A DNA stretch of 64,000 bases from Mucidula mucida (lineage: Eukaryota > Basidiomycota > Agaricomycetes > Agaricales > Physalacriaceae): contig JADNYV010000159.1 in NCBI GenBank assembly GCA_015501055.1, forward strand, positions 22,634 through 86,633. The letters run 5' to 3'. The notes beneath the pieces are model-generated. The model saw only the letters and a list, made by a program, of their open reading frames with translations, did not search any database and was not told the DNA's origin. Positions 13,063 through 25,031 of this stretch are shown piece after piece (position 1 is the first letter of the stretch; every line of letters starts with the position of its first letter). The position numbers and the translations under genes are program-made.

Positions 13063-13941
13063 ATGGCCATCCCTCCACTACTACGCGACACTGCCTCGCC
13101 ACCTCTCGATGCTGCTGGTCCAATACACAAAGCTCTTTTGACCCCGCAGTGTAGACGCGGAAACAGTCGCTTTTGGTTTGACGATACGGAGCTTGCGCCG
13201 CTCAAGTACCAGCGCAGCGACTACGAGCCGTTCTTGCGATTCGACCTCCGAAACAGTCGTGTCCTGGTCGACATCGACAAGTTCTCAGAAACGGTCCTCC
13301 GAATCCCATTCCCCGACGCTCGCAGCCACAAGTTTTACACCGACGCGCGACTGAACGGTTTGGTCGATGCTATCTATGGAGACGCTCTGTTCAAGACCTA
13401 CCTGCAATTGTTCTTGGCCAAGTGCCGCGAGTTTGGTCGTGTCGAGAAGTCGCTCTATATGCTCCATGCAGAGATGAACAGTCGGGCGATGAAGATGATC
13501 GAGGCAGAATATCCTGGCCGCGGGCCTAATCAATTCTCTCGCAATGACCACAAGGTTCTCATGGGTGGCATCCTCAATCGCGACAATTTCCCACTCAATA
13601 CGAGTCCGGAAACCAACTTGACCAAGGAACAATTGAAAGACATGTTTAAACGGGCGGCCTATAGCTCCATTTACTGGGCTACGATTCTTCTCTTGGTAGA
13701 AGGAAGGGACGGGGACTGCACTTTATGGGACGCACTCTTTCAGAGTAGAGCCGATGAGATCATCACGTTCATCGAAGTTCGGCAGAGATTCGCTATAGTC
13801 ATTCCAGGAAGCTGCAACGTGTCGAGTCTGTCGCGCCATTCCCTGATGAAATACCCAGGGCAGAGCCAGGCGGAGAACCAGAGGTCGCGTAAACTGACGC
13901 GTTCTCCGAGTAGGAGTGCAAACATCGGCCACGTCCTGTGA
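13063..13941 (+). pseudogene. FunK1 kinase gene, N-terminal fragment (copy 1)
   Basis: The open frame starts MAIPPLLRDT and carries the N-terminal region also seen in the copies at 34-38 kb and 47-49 kb. Shared landmarks are LKY-R-SDY-PF, RVLVDIDKFSE and AIYGDALFKTYLQ, then LLVEGRDGDCTLW near its end. After that the similarity stops, and the kinase domain present in copy 2 is absent here. The frame continues with unrelated sequence to 13941. This copy keeps many CpG dinucleotides that are TpG or CpA in copies 2 and 3, so it is the least mutated. It could be expressed as a truncated protein; I call it a fragment because the conserved catalytic half is missing. Confidence 0.65.
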
Positions 13942-15570
13942 AACGCATAAGCAACTACTTCTGGTGAATATCACCATGGTTTACACATTACCTCAACATG
14001 ATGCCTCAAGCTGCGATTTGAATCCCTCGCAGAACGTTTTTTCTTCCGGACCGCTTTTCTCAGCTTGAGCTTGATGGCGAGCCTTATCCAGGAAACGTCT
14101 TTATAATGATTTATACTCTCGTAGTACTCTAGATTCTTCTGTCGCGCACTACAATTGTGTTGTGATCTTTGTATCGACCTGCAGCAGGATAGACCACATT
14201 AATCTAAAAGGCTCCTCGTCGTCCTCAGTTGCAGTGCCATTTTCAACAAACATCAAAGCGATTTGTGCTCCCATTGAGGCTGGCCAGTTCTGCTTGGTGA
14301 GAGCACTCGTGTCGGCCGCAGAAGCCAGAAGAGCGGGCGTAGCCAGCAACCGCAAGAGAAGCACCAGCCCCAATGAGACCACCAGCTAGCTCAGCCATAA
14401 CTATGTGCGTCGAAGCGGACAAAGTGAGCGTCAATCACCCAGTACAAGGCTATGCGTAACGTAACGATATGGCAGTAAATCTCCTTCACGTCGCCTGACA
14501 GACTGATGCGTCGAGACTACTACAAGCACAGCAATTGGATATCGTGGGAGAGCCTCAATATCAGAGTTTGAAGACTTGAAAGCGTGTTGTGATCTCGGAT
14601 GCGGGCTATGGTAATAACGGTTTGGTCGTGTTATGTAGCACGCGCTTTCTTTGCTTCTACCCTCATGACACTCTGAAATGCATTCACAGTTCGTCTCTGA
14701 AGGGCCATTTATCGCCGATACGACACAGTTGCTCTCCTCTACGCCGATCCGATTTCGATTCGTTTGCGCGCCACGTTCCGGCGAGAAGTCGCATCAAGCT
14801 GGCAGAATCTGATGGAACACGCTTTATCTAAGGATTCCTCTAAAAGCTCTTGGCTCCAGGCGAATGCAGCTGTGACACCGTTGTGGATGGTACATAATTA
14901 CAGAGCAGACCGAAATCGGTCTCCTGATGAACTACTGTTCTGAGTTAACATTTGGACGTTCAAGGTATGAGTAAATGATACTCAACTCACAATCATTTTG
15001 CTAGCGACTCCTCTTGTTGTTGGTTGGGTATAATTCAAGTAGGTACCTGGTATGCGTCAGCTCGTGGTATAGCGATCTATTTGGAATATGCCGAACCTAC
15101 TGCCAGCGAACGTGCTACCCTTTTCATACGTCTTTCGTGGGAGGATTTATTGGTGACATCCATCGCCATTCGTCGCCACCGCCAACATATCACCGAACAT
15201 GCGAAGTTGTTATATGGAACCCCGGCCAGTCATGGTCTCATAAGGTCGAATAGGTGTTCTACGATTTGCTTGTCCGCTCACGCGTCTCACGTCCCCGATT
15301 TCAGAGTATACGAGCACGTAATTGACCAGTGCCTTAGAAGCAAGGTACTGGTTCTCGCGGTCGCCCACCAATAAATTCCTTGCTGATCCTTCGGATAGCA
15401 TCACCTTGAGGACAATATACGTGAAGTGTTTGGGCTTCTGACATCCTTTGGTCACCTTTTCATCACCTGATATGTAGCATATGGTTCTTGGCCTGGAAGC
15501 AGAGTAAGAAGGGGTCCATTAAGAGAGCAAAATCTCGGGCTCCTTTTGTCGTCCTCAGCCCTGCTACAGT
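13942..15570. other. No confident gene
   Basis: There are minor open frames. A minus-strand frame at 14243-14434 starts MAELAGGLIGAG within a hydrophobic stretch, and a plus-strand frame at 15024-15374 looks moderately protein-like. Neither has a domain I know or clear splice partners. Confidence 0.35.
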
Positions 15571-16289
15571 ATGCTCTTCTTCGCTCTGCTCGTACAACTC
15601 GCGGTGTCGCTGCTGTTCGTCACAGCGGCGCCAGCGCCCGAGAACGATACGCGGGATACTGAACTGGCGGGACTGTCTATCGGCGACATCATCAACGCGT
15701 TAGGTGTCGGCCTGGTGTCGAGTATAGTGGTCAATATCACAGTCAGTGGTTTGGCTTGAGGAGTCCTCAACTAAAGTTGACACATCGTGCAGCTCGAAAC
15801 CTCATTACCAACCTTGTCAAGTAAGTCGTGACACAAAATCTGGCACATTGAGATTCAACGCATATTTGCAGTATCGAGTTCGACGGTCAGCCTATATCAT
15901 TGCAATTCCCCATCTCACGTTCGCTGATCTAACTACAGTCGTCAACCCGCTTCCCATCGAGCTCACTCTCGACCGTGTGGCCAGTGATGCTGGTATTAAC
16001 TCTACCGTGTTCGCGTCCTTCGACCACACATTCCCTGAACCCGTCGTTGTTCCCATCTTTGGAACGGCCAAATCTGGCGTGATTGAAAACGTGCTTCTAA
16101 CGCAAGGTGCTCTTGCCTCGCTCGCTATCATCCCACTCGGATTTTGGATCTCATCAACACTGATGCAAATGTCCGGTACGTTGAATTTATCGTTTCTGCT
16201 GGATGCGCATTCAAATAATTCTCTCAATGTTCTGCAGTGCTGCAACCATCTTCGGCCAGCTAGGAATACCTGTCAACATACAGGTTTAA
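15571..16289 (+). CDS. Secreted or membrane-anchored protein of unknown function
   Basis: I do not recognise the family. The N-terminus, MLFFALLVQLAVSLLFVTAA, is a good signal peptide. Spliced exons then give ARNLITNLVN, IEFD joined to VVNPLPIELTLDRVASDAG, and a beta-rich stretch with FGTAKSG and LLTQGALASLAII. The last part reads LDLINTDANV, then an intron (GT near 16176 to AG 16238), then a final exon ending GIPVNIQV and TAA at 16287-16289. Donor choice for intron 1 is ambiguous (GTGGTT or GTTTGG near 15746-15749); both keep frame. One extra base is needed near 16139 to join ALASLAIIPLG to LDLINTD. Secretion is inferred only from the leader. Confidence 0.6.
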
Positions 16290-16669
16290 AGCAAGAGAAG
16301 GTGCCAACAGTGTATGTACTAGGACTCGATTTGTATCCATTGTCTAATGTTTCTGGCAGGTATAATCTCCAACTTTGATTGAGATCTTGAACCACTTATT
16401 GGAATACTCATACGAGAATTTATGTCGTGCCATTTGTACGCTCCTGAATAAATGGAAATCCTCTGAAAGCAATATGTAATCCTGTTCTACGACGCGAGAT
16501 CGAGACCTATTATTGCTTCGAACGACCTGGACCTGTCGGTGCCGCCGTCGAAGTAAAAACGCTAACTAGCGACAGGGTTTGCAGACGAGAAAGAGCTTGA
16601 GGTTAATTCCTGTCCAACTCCCAGCAATCTCAGCCAATACTAAACCGAAATGACGCCTTGTGCAACAAA
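16290..16669. other. Convergent intergenic gap
   Basis: This lies between the 3' ends of two convergent genes and presumably holds both 3' untranslated regions. Nothing else is seen. Confidence 0.4.
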
Positions 16670-17350
16670 CTACCTTGCGCCAAACGTCGCACGCTATCAC
16701 CTCCATATTAGCAGACGTTTTGGATACAGGGACACACGTACCAGCTGCATAATACTCGTCCGCTCTGTGGGAGGCATCGCGTTGATTTGCTCTGGTGTCA
16801 TTGCCAGCACCGCAAGAATCATCGTCTATTTTCAACGATCATTTACGCGTGGTATGGGATGGAGGAGCGTACCCTCTGCTCTTCTGGCAAAGCGGCGAGC
16901 ATGGGGTTCATCGCAACTGGCGGCGTAGGGTATGTCGGTTGAGCTTGAGGAGGGTAGGCTTGTCGAGGCGGGTAGGCCTGGTAGGCCGGCTGCGGTTGAG
17001 GCTGGTGATACGGCATGACTGGTGGTGCTGGCGGCGCTAGTGCTGCTTGCGGCTGCTGCTGGGCGCCGTATTCCGCGAGGGTTCTCTGTATGATAAAGAT
17101 GAGAGGTAGGAAAAGAAGTAGAAATGAAGACGCACCTGGAACACCTCAATATCTACCGCGTTCATCTCCACCAGGAGCTTGATTAGTCCATACGCAATTT
17201 GCGGCTGCGCGTTGAGGATCGACTTTGCAGCGGCTGGGGTTGTTTTCTACCTGGAGATGTCAAACATTACGGTTCTAAGGAATTAGAGAAGGTAAGAACC
17301 TTCAACTGGATGAGTAGGTCCAGAAATTGGTCCGTCTGTGGTCCCGCCAT
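16670..17350 (-). CDS. CstF-64-like hinge-domain protein (mRNA 3'-end processing)
   Basis: Five exons close perfectly in frame: 17350-17300, 17246-17136, 17085-16873, 16825-16742 and 16693-16670. They encode 160 residues. The N-terminal half matches the CSTF2 hinge: TDQFLDLLIQLK, then TPAAAKSILNAQPQIAYGLI and MNAVDIEVFQ. A Pro/Gln/Tyr-rich linker follows. The C-terminal helix bundle has LAMTPEQINAMPPTERTSIM and ends RATFGAR. In CstF-64/Rna15 these parts bind CstF-77 (hinge) and Pcf11 (C-terminal domain). The RRM of the canonical protein is absent: the ATG precedes the hinge directly and the upstream DNA shows no RRM. It may be a fungal RRM-less form or a second, short paralogue. Confidence 0.82.
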
Positions 17351-18710
17351 GGTAGCGAAAGGTCAGTTGGCTCGCGGGCCGGATACCGCGAGCGATTCTC
17401 CTTTTTCGGACATTCCCACCTCTCTCCATACGCACTTGTTCCTCGTATTTTGTGCATGTCTGAAGGGATCACTCAGACTAAATCACCAAAGTCAGAACCT
17501 TCCGATCAATTTTCTCTGTTCCTTTGCTTTGCATTCTCTGAATGAACATGTTCTACGAAGTCCGCATTAATACTCCCTCGTCTCCAGTACTACAAGTAGA
17601 TTCCACCGTCACGATATCGTCTTAATCGCTGGCACGCCGCTTTAAAACTGGATCATTCTCAACTCCTCAAACTCCACCAACCGTATCAGTAGCGCATTTA
17701 CAGCAAGGCCTTGCTCCGACATGACTTGACGAGTGCACTAAACAACTCCTTCTGATACTGTACATTGAAGTCTTGTATACATCTGGTACAGAGGGACTCG
17801 ATGGTATCTCCGCCCAGTATCAGTTGGGGAGAGATCTTCGCAGTCCGTCCTTATCATAGTGCAGTGCAACATAACGGAGCCGATTCATCTTATCTACAGT
17901 CCTCGCTCCGTCATCTAAGTTCTCTTCCGTATGATTGACTTTCATGCGGTACTAGTGACAGTGGCCGATAGCCATGGACGACGTACCAACCATTCAAATC
18001 ATTGTACCTTTGGGACACTGCCTTCGGGAGTCGTGAGTAAACAATCCGGGAGTGTAAGTCTGCCGACTTGCTTCACGTTAGATTCCTGATTACCGGACCT
18101 TCTTTGACAGACCCAATTCTGAAGATTTTACGGAAACGCAAGATGTCATCGCTGCCTCCTCAGCTTCGAAAATAGTACCAATGAAACATAACGGTCAGGA
18201 ATCACTGCGAACGGAAGCCGAATGGACCTCCAAGCTACTGATTTATCAGAGGTCCATTCAAAGTACGTTTATGCTTTTGTTCTTGCTCCAGGTGATGATT
18301 GCACTATCTTCAGCATATACCTTCCTACTTTTGCATACGGGCTCGAGTTAAACGAACACCCAGCCTTTCTCGATCTAGATGTGATCGATAGGCCCATCTC
18401 CCCTGGTCGGCGCTAGAGAGAAGGTACAACCAGGCAACGTCTTCGTTCGTATTCTGTTTCAATCAGTCTTCCTTGAAGGGTTCAACAACGCGGGCGATCC
18501 CCCACTCTTGATCGGATACTTGCGTTTCCTTTTCGGGGTAACTCGTTCGCGGAAAAGTCCGACTCGCACTGGCTGGCATCTGCGTCTTCTGAATTAACTT
18601 GCTGACCTGAACACATGGAGTCATGTTGTCTGTATCAGCAAGTGCACTGGCGATTCCGAGTGCATTCCGGCTTGCTTCCCTCCGGTGTCTGCATTGCCGT
18701 CCGTAGTGCT
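17351..18710. other. No confident gene
   Basis: A few short open frames (for example 18222-18416 plus) carry no known domain. The region ends at the TA that flanks the transposon. Confidence 0.35.
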
Positions 18711-18712
18711 TA

Positions 18713-18823
18713 CAGTGCGTTGCAGTGAAATGTGCACCTTCCGCAGTTTGCTCCACTCCAAATTTCTGCTCAGGGTAGTGTAGACCCTGTACACATATCC
18801 TATTTAGTAAATCGAATCTTGTT
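18713..18823 (+). repeat. Left terminal inverted repeat of the transposon
   Basis: It is 111 bp and the exact reverse complement of 22363-22473. The outermost bases are CAGTGCGTTGCAGTG next to TA. Confidence 0.9.
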
Positions 18824-19149
18824 CAGAATCTTGTCTTAAACCTAAATAGGACAAGTTGGGCACGAGGCGCCGCGGCCAACTTCTCATCCACAACCTCCAT
18901 GTCACGATGACAACCAGACCGTAAACAAGACGACGACAGTGCGCACTCTCCAAGTGTTCGTTTTTCACGGAAATTACGCATATGGCATGCCGCTAATTTG
19001 GCTGGCTCTAGTGTCTCCACCTGCTGTACGGACTGTCCCCAGTGAGGCGCGCAATAATGAGTGGTTGCGTAGGGGTGATATTAGTGGCAACTGCGACAGG
19101 TATTTATTCTGCTTGGTATGTGCTGTTATTTCCTGGAATTCACTATACT

Positions 19150-21074
19150 ATGCCTACTCATTCCCGCGATAAAGAGAATCGTGCACTGGGACGACGCTCA
19201 GCCAGTCCGCCCAGCAGGAAAACTGCACGACCTACATTTGTCCAACGCTCGGCTCATCTTCACGATTCTATCAATACTTCCTTTGACGCCCAGATTTCCG
19301 ATGCAAACCTCTGGGCACCGTTTCCTCCTCCTCCTCCCCCTCCTCCCTTTATTGTGACACTGCAAGGAGCCGCCACTGGATGGAGAGCAGTGACACCCGA
19401 GCTTGAGGAAGACGGCGACGAAGAAGACCAGCTTTTTCCTGACCCCGACGACACATTCCCCGGTCAGAATAGCGCGCCTGTCCTTCCTCCTTCAGTTCAG
19501 CGTCCTGCAACGCCTCCGCCACCTTACGAGGCCGGTTCCCAGCGGCCACAGCAGACTTTAGCCGCTCAGGCTCCACCTCAGGTTCAACCAAGTACGTTTT
19601 TTTTGTTTGTCCATGTACAATAACTCATATGGTGGTCAGGCTGGCCGAGGCTCGGATCGTTAGCGCCAAACGACCCCGCTCGTCCCCAGTTAATGTTTAT
19701 TGTTCCTCTTGCATCCAACATTATTGGGCAGGCTCCCGTCAACGGGACTCTGTCAATTTCGAGCGGTGCGGATTTCAATACCGGCCTCCAACAATTGTGC
19801 CAGCGCATGCGAGTTCCTTTGTACACTTTGTTGGCGTACAAATGGCGCAATATGAGGGTTCGCGACCCCCCAATAACTCTTACATCTGCTTCAGACTGGA
19901 AGGATATGGTCCGGGAAGCGCTGCGAAAGATGATTCGAGCGCGAACACGAGAAGTGGTTATAAGGATTTACAACATGGTGCGTATCACCAACGTATTTCA
20001 TTCCCTTCTAAATGTTTCTAGGATGCACCGACCGATGCTCCCTCTGCTCCCTCTGCTCCTTCCGCTCCCTCTGCCCCTACCACGACTTCTCGGACACGGA
20101 CGGTCAAGCCTGCGGAGAGCCTCGCCGTCGAGCAGCTTAAGGCTCTCAAGACACGTTATGAATGTTCAAAGCATCCCGGCCGCTACTGCTTTGTTCGCCC
20201 GGATAGTAGTCATCTTGATCTCACTGTTCAATTGCTATCTCTCTGGGCGAAGGAATGGGTGAGTCCTACATATTCTGACATTCTTACACTACTGACAAGG
20301 ACATGGTTCAGGCTCTCAATAAGGATAATGCCGACTTGGAGCATCCGCCGAACCATATTGTCTTTCAGGACTGCTTTCTATCCGCCAGCCATAGTCGTCG
20401 CCAGAAAAAGCCAAGCTCACAAGAAGGGACTGCAACACCATCTTCGATAACGCCTACCGTCATCAATAACCACTTTTATGGTGATGCTTCTTCATCGACA
20501 TTGGGATTGGTATGTTTCTGTTGTGAACCACTTACCCAAGCTAACAGTTGCGTAGGCTGAGACCTCTTTTATGGATACGGCGGAGCTTAATGGGAGTACG
20601 GCAACATCAACCGCGGTGGTGGCGGCAGCAGCATCAGCGGCGTCGGCGTCGGCGCCGTTGTCATCATCGTCGTCGAGCTTCCCACTCGACCAGAAGGTTG
20701 GAGGCAGCGAAGTTAGCACGGTGTATAGTGCTACAGACTTTGATTTTACTACTTTGGAAGCGGTCGATGACCCTCTGGCGTTCTTGCTCGCGACGCCAGG
20801 TCCCACCTTGACGTATCCCTCCACACGTGTGGTCCTCGAAGGGCTTTGGCCGGCTTTCCCCTACTTTTCGATTGAGGCCGTTGATCAGCTGTTGAGGTCC
20901 TGGGGTGCGCCGTATGTTAACGGACTTCTCATTTTCCCCGAGAACACTCTTGTTGAAATTGGGGTTCCGCCATCTATTGTACGTCCTCTCTTGGACCGTG
21001 CACAATTCCTCGCTGCGGAGGCAGAGGACAAGTATGAGGCCCAGAAAGGTGTTAAAGGTAAAGGTAAGATGTAG
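19150..21074 (+). CDS. Transposon accessory gene, 581 aa, function unknown
   Basis: Five exons join without any frame problem: 19150-19591, 19640-19977, 20022-20258, 20300-20509 and 20556-21074. A second acceptor for exon 4, at 20312, also keeps frame. The N-terminus is Pro-rich, with runs of Pro near residues 50-60 and PPPPYEAG. Exon 2 holds a folded-looking segment (PLASNIIGQAPVNGTLSI). Exon 3 has an Ala/Pro/Ser repeat, then a motif C-x2-H-x3-Y-C (CSKHPGRYCFV) followed by LDLTVQLLSLWAKEW. Exon 5 is Ala/Ser-rich, then a C-terminal helix region around EIGVPPSIVRPLLDRAQFL, ending Lys/Gly-rich. From memory, similar Cys/His proteins are repeated in basidiomycete genomes, but I cannot name a function. 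The ATG upstream at 19042 would add a hydrophobic leader and seems less likely. Confidence 0.75.
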
Positions 21075-21139
21075 AGTAAAGTGTATGTGGGGCTTGAATG
21101 GTTATTATTGTACTATCGTTGAATGGAATCGTATCTACG

Positions 21140-22279
21140 CTAGACATAGTGTGAGTGATGGAACCAACCATAAACACTTTCCGGTGTCATAGACTTGAAT
21201 ACGGCCTGATTGAGCAATGCGTACGGGTTACAATCTGGCGCATTACCTAAATGCAGCCGCGCGAAGTCCTGGTTGCGTCGAAGCCATGCCTTCATCGCCG
21301 AAAAGCCTTCCTCAATCGGATCGAAGTCTGGCGAGTATGGAGGTAAAAAGACGAGGCGCATGCCACGCGCCTCGATTAGTGGTCGCAGGAGTGCCGACTT
21401 GTGAATGCTGGCATTGTCCATGACAAAAACACTGTTTGGGCCGGGATGTGCATGGGTGTCGTTGGAATCCAAGAGGCTGTTGACGAAGGCGTTGAAATCT
21501 ACTCCCTTGAACGAGCGCTCGACGATTTCGAGGCCAAGAACGCCTGACAACGAGATGGCGGGAAGGACTGAGAACCTAAATAATGTTAGAGGATGGCAAA
21601 TGGCACTGTGAAGGCTACGCACTTTCTTCCTCGTATAAAGAGCTCACGACAACGTGCTGGTTGTCCCTTTCTAGCCCACCCATATTGCCGTCCCGTCGTT
21701 CGTTGGTTGGTATATGACTCATCAAGGAAAATAAGTTGATCAGCTCGATACTGAGAGATTTCGAGCCAGAATTGATCTCGTCTATCTTCGTTGCGCTGTG
21801 AGGAGTCTCTAGTAATCTGAAAGGGTTACAAGACATTCAAGGCATAGAAGCAGAACAGACCTTCTTGTACGTCCAACCATGTGCATCGAGAGCACGCGAA
21901 ATTGTCGATATATGGACGTCAATGTGCCTATGAGTAGACAAGAGGTGCTGTAGCTCCACCAAATATAGGTCTGCCCTCCATTCCAGAAGGCTCTCGAGAT
22001 ACTGTTATGGTATGAGCCAACTAATGGTTCTCGAGCGCATAGAATACTCACCATCATGTCAAACACATCAAGACTCCTTCTCCTTCCTAGGTGCTTCCTT
22101 GTTGTGCTGCCTATGTTTCGGTACAACCTCAGGACATAGTAGACTTCCCGGAGACTGACTCCGCAGGTGGCGGCTATGTTACTCCGCTTGCGGACAGACG
22201 CGACGGGACTTTGAGCCATCATGACAATGGCATCCTTCGTACGTGGTGGGAGTGCACGCTTTGTACCGTGAACGACCAT
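21140..22279 (-). CDS. DDE transposase (IS630/Tc1-type, DDE_3), intact
   Basis: Four exons close in frame: 22279-22052, 22001-21861, 21816-21623 and 21575-21140, giving 332 residues. The N-terminal part is a helix-turn-helix DNA-binding region (VRKRSNIAATCGVSLREVYY). The catalytic triad is visible: first Asp in LIFLDESYTNQR, second Asp in VFVMDNASIHK, and Glu in PYSPDFDPIEEGF. The first Met could also be at 22315, but MVVHGTKRALPPRTKDAIV at 22279 is the natural start. It lies next to the right inverted repeat and should cut and join the 111-bp ends of this element. All key residues are present, so it is potentially active. Confidence 0.88.
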
Positions 22280-22362
22280 GGTTGTAGTCCAAGTCAATAT
22301 CGAACAAGTCGGCACATGCTAGGGGGTGTGCACGAAAAGTCTGGACTTAGAGGCAAGATCCA

Positions 22363-22473
22363 AACAAGATTCGATTTACTAAATAGGATATGTGTACAGG
22401 GTCTACACTACCCTGAGCAGAAATTTGGAGTGGAGCAAACTGCGGAAGGTGCACATTTCACTGCAACGCACTG
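22363..22473 (-). repeat. Right terminal inverted repeat of the transposon
   Basis: It is the exact reverse complement of the left repeat over 111 bp and is followed by TA at 22474-22475. Confidence 0.9.
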
Positions 22474-22475
22474 TA

Positions 22476-23622
22476 GTGGTAGCCAGGTGGTAGCCGAAGC
22501 TCGCCTATGCAAAAACGCGGTCTCGGCAACGAACATCACGTCAATGACTCCATTGTCCGACCACGCGTTGGAAGGGTTTGCACCGCAATGGGGATCATTC
22601 GTCATAATTTGATGGACGCGTACTGACGTCACGCGCCTTGAGGCTCTCGAGGCGATGCGAGTACCTTTCTCGAAAATACACGCCTGCAGGTGTAAATAGC
22701 AACGCGGATCAGGACTCGCACAGCCTCATACAATCAGTGAGAGATTTGAACGGTCGGAGGGTGCGTGTCGTGGGATTGGCGGGGGTACAGGCACTGGAAT
22801 TGAGATCCGTCAGTTACAGTACGCAATCTAATCAGTCTCCGCTTCTCATCTCTCCGAGAACGTTTTGATTTACCCCATGGTGTACCTTACTCAACGCCTC
22901 TTGTGCGATGCTGAACTTGCGAACATGAGTAAAGTGTATGTCCGGTGCAAATGTCATGTCTGCTGACGCACTTCGAGAATGAATACTTAGCGATTGTGGA
23001 GGTGCATACAAGGGAGACTTCAGTAAGGTTTTCCTCAGTATGTGCTCTACGCGTCTACTGGCATGGCTTATTAGTCCCAGTATATACTCGTTGCAATTCT
23101 CACCCCCCCCCCCCTGCGCTGATATCATTCACCTGGAAGAATGCTTGGTTCAAATACATTCGTTTGCGTAATGAGAAACAGCGTAAGCTTTAGCATTGAC
23201 TCAACCCTGAGGTCGGGCGCTGAGAAGGCGCCGATTCCATGTCGAAAGTACAGACCGCTCTGCACGCGGATTATGAAGTACCGTTGAAGAGAGTTTTAGA
23301 AAGTGAAAAACATTTTGGCAATGTGTTTCGCACCTATCATGAAGGCGGCGCAGAAATCATCGTTGCAATGAGCTCTCACCATGTTCTTGCCGGCAGCGCA
23401 CGCGCTGGAAGTTAATGTCCGATATGACGTCGTCATCGGGGCTATGCCCGGAAAAAGCAAAAGACGACGAGAGGCGGGTGCTGTGCATTTTGATGATCAT
23501 CACAGCCACCCGAATGACGACTGCACTGTTCTTCTAAAATTGCCGTGCTATACTTAAGGAAGACCATTGACGATGTCGACTCATACTTCATCATACGCAG
23601 TCTTCTTCGCTTCCGACGTGAC
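22476..23622. other. No confident gene; contains a C12 run
   Basis: A homopolymer of twelve C lies at 23103-23114. The last part should be the promoter of the bZIP gene. Confidence 0.4.
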
Positions 23623-24224
23623 ATGAGCTACAGAAACACACCTGGTGACTCCTCCGGCGCATACAACATGACTAATCCCGGATATTCCTCATATTCCTAT
23701 CCCGACCCCGCCGCCGCCTACTACCAGCAGCCGGTGCTCATGAACAATGGGAGTGTATCACCAGACGGAAACTACGCGACTTCATATGCCAATCCCGCCA
23801 CTCCTCGTGCCCTGACTGGCCCATTCGCACACGTCGATCTCCCGAAGTAGTTGGTATGGATGATCCTACTCAGCCGCGTCGATATGTCACGGCATCCACT
23901 ACATCGCGCAAAGAGGTTCCCGGTTACTTCAGTCGCCGCCAGCCGCAGAATCGGGCCCCGTCCATTCCATCCGACGAGGAAGACGAGTTGATGGAAGAGC
24001 CTCCTGCCGCCAACGCCACCGACCAGGAGAAGATCGAGTACAAGCGTCGCCAGAACACGCTTGCGGCGAGGCGTAGTCGCAGGCGCAAGATGCAGTACAC
24101 TCAGAATCTGGCTGAGACGGTTGAGAGGTTGAAGATGGAGAAGGAGGTCTGGAAGACGCGCGCGCTTACTTTGAAGCAGCTCTTGCATAGTCACGGGGTC
24201 GCATGCCCTGACTTTCCTGAGTGA
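23623..24224 (+). CDS. bZIP transcription factor, Gcn4/Cpc1-like
   Basis: This is a small nuclear activator of the general amino-acid control type. It begins MSYRNTPGDSSGAYN with a Tyr/Ser/Pro-rich activation-like region. The basic region is KRRQNTLAARRSRRRK, and the leucine zipper follows (NLAETVERLKMEKEVW, ending LKQLLHSHG). The frame breaks once, at CCC 23841-23843. As written, the protein stops after DLPK, but one more C gives DLPEVVGMDDPTQPRR and an uninterrupted 200-residue protein. The family is clear from the basic region. The single-base break is probably an assembly error or a recent mutation. Confidence 0.82.
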
Positions 24225-25031
24225 ATCACACTCTATCCCTGTCCTTCCCCATCTCCCAATGCCCTTGAGCAACCTATTTAACACTGCGTGGGTGTTCCTT
24301 CCCATCTTGTTCCAACGTTCGTCTGACGCCATCCAAAGACAGATTGCAGATGTCACTCGAACAATGGCCACGCCCTGCCCATGTATCAGAACATGAACAG
24401 CAAAGGTGCATACGCTTACGCGCGGTGTGTATACGCGGTCCGCGATGCATATGGACGTCGTCTCCATGCGAAGGTGTCTATACTTTTCCACGAAATTGTA
24501 CACTTTATCACCTGCATATACTTCACACACATACAGACTACACACTGACATTTAACTTATTCTACTATGACGGTTTTCCTTTGGGGTTTTACGCGAGCAT
24601 CTTCAGGTTGCTAAAAATTATATGTATTGTACATTGGATAATGTTCTTTGAGACCATCGAATATCAGCTCAACATGAAGTGGCCATCAGGGAAATAAGAG
24701 CAGAAGTCGAACAGTAAAGGAGACACTTACCATGGAGAGAGACCGCGACGCGTCTGAATCAGACAGACACGAACATTTTGGCCCGTGCCTTTTTGACACA
24801 GAGCTTGGAAGGGAGTAAAAGAGTACAGTGCGCGGAAGTATTCAGAGCATTATAAGATCCAATGGACGGGTCTCGAAGTTATATCCAGCAAGTAAATATG
24901 GGTACTGCGTTGTGAATAGCCTGCCGAATTTTGAACCGACCCTGACTCTCGCGTCGACCAAAACAGGCAGGTCTGGGTCTTCCAATTACGCGCCGATTCA
25001 GACCGCTTCCATATAAGCCTGTCCCGGCAAA
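24225..25031. other. Intergenic
   Basis: This should contain the bZIP 3' region and the aminopeptidase promoter. No coding signal is seen. Confidence 0.4.

Larger units (their letters stand above)
18711..22475. mobile_element. Complete Tc1/mariner-superfamily (IS630-like) transposon with accessory gene
   Basis: The element spans 18713-22473 with the target dinucleotide TA on each side (18711-18712 and 22474-22475). Its ends are perfect inverted repeats of 111 bp beginning CAGTGCGTTGCAGTG. Inside are two genes facing each other tail to tail: an accessory gene on plus and a DDE transposase on minus, with about 65 bp between their stops. TA duplication, DDE_3-type catalytic core and the inverted repeats agree on the superfamily. 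Perfect repeats and two undamaged spliced genes suggest recent transposition. The exact family name cannot be given without a database. Confidence 0.85.

Noticed and set aside
18463..18756. Open frame of 97 codons on minus overlapping the left inverted repeat
   Set aside because: About 40% of it is the 111-bp repeat itself, and the rest has no domain or splice partner.
23103..23114. Run of twelve C
   Set aside because: A simple homopolymer with no other structure around it; likely slippage or assembly length uncertainty.
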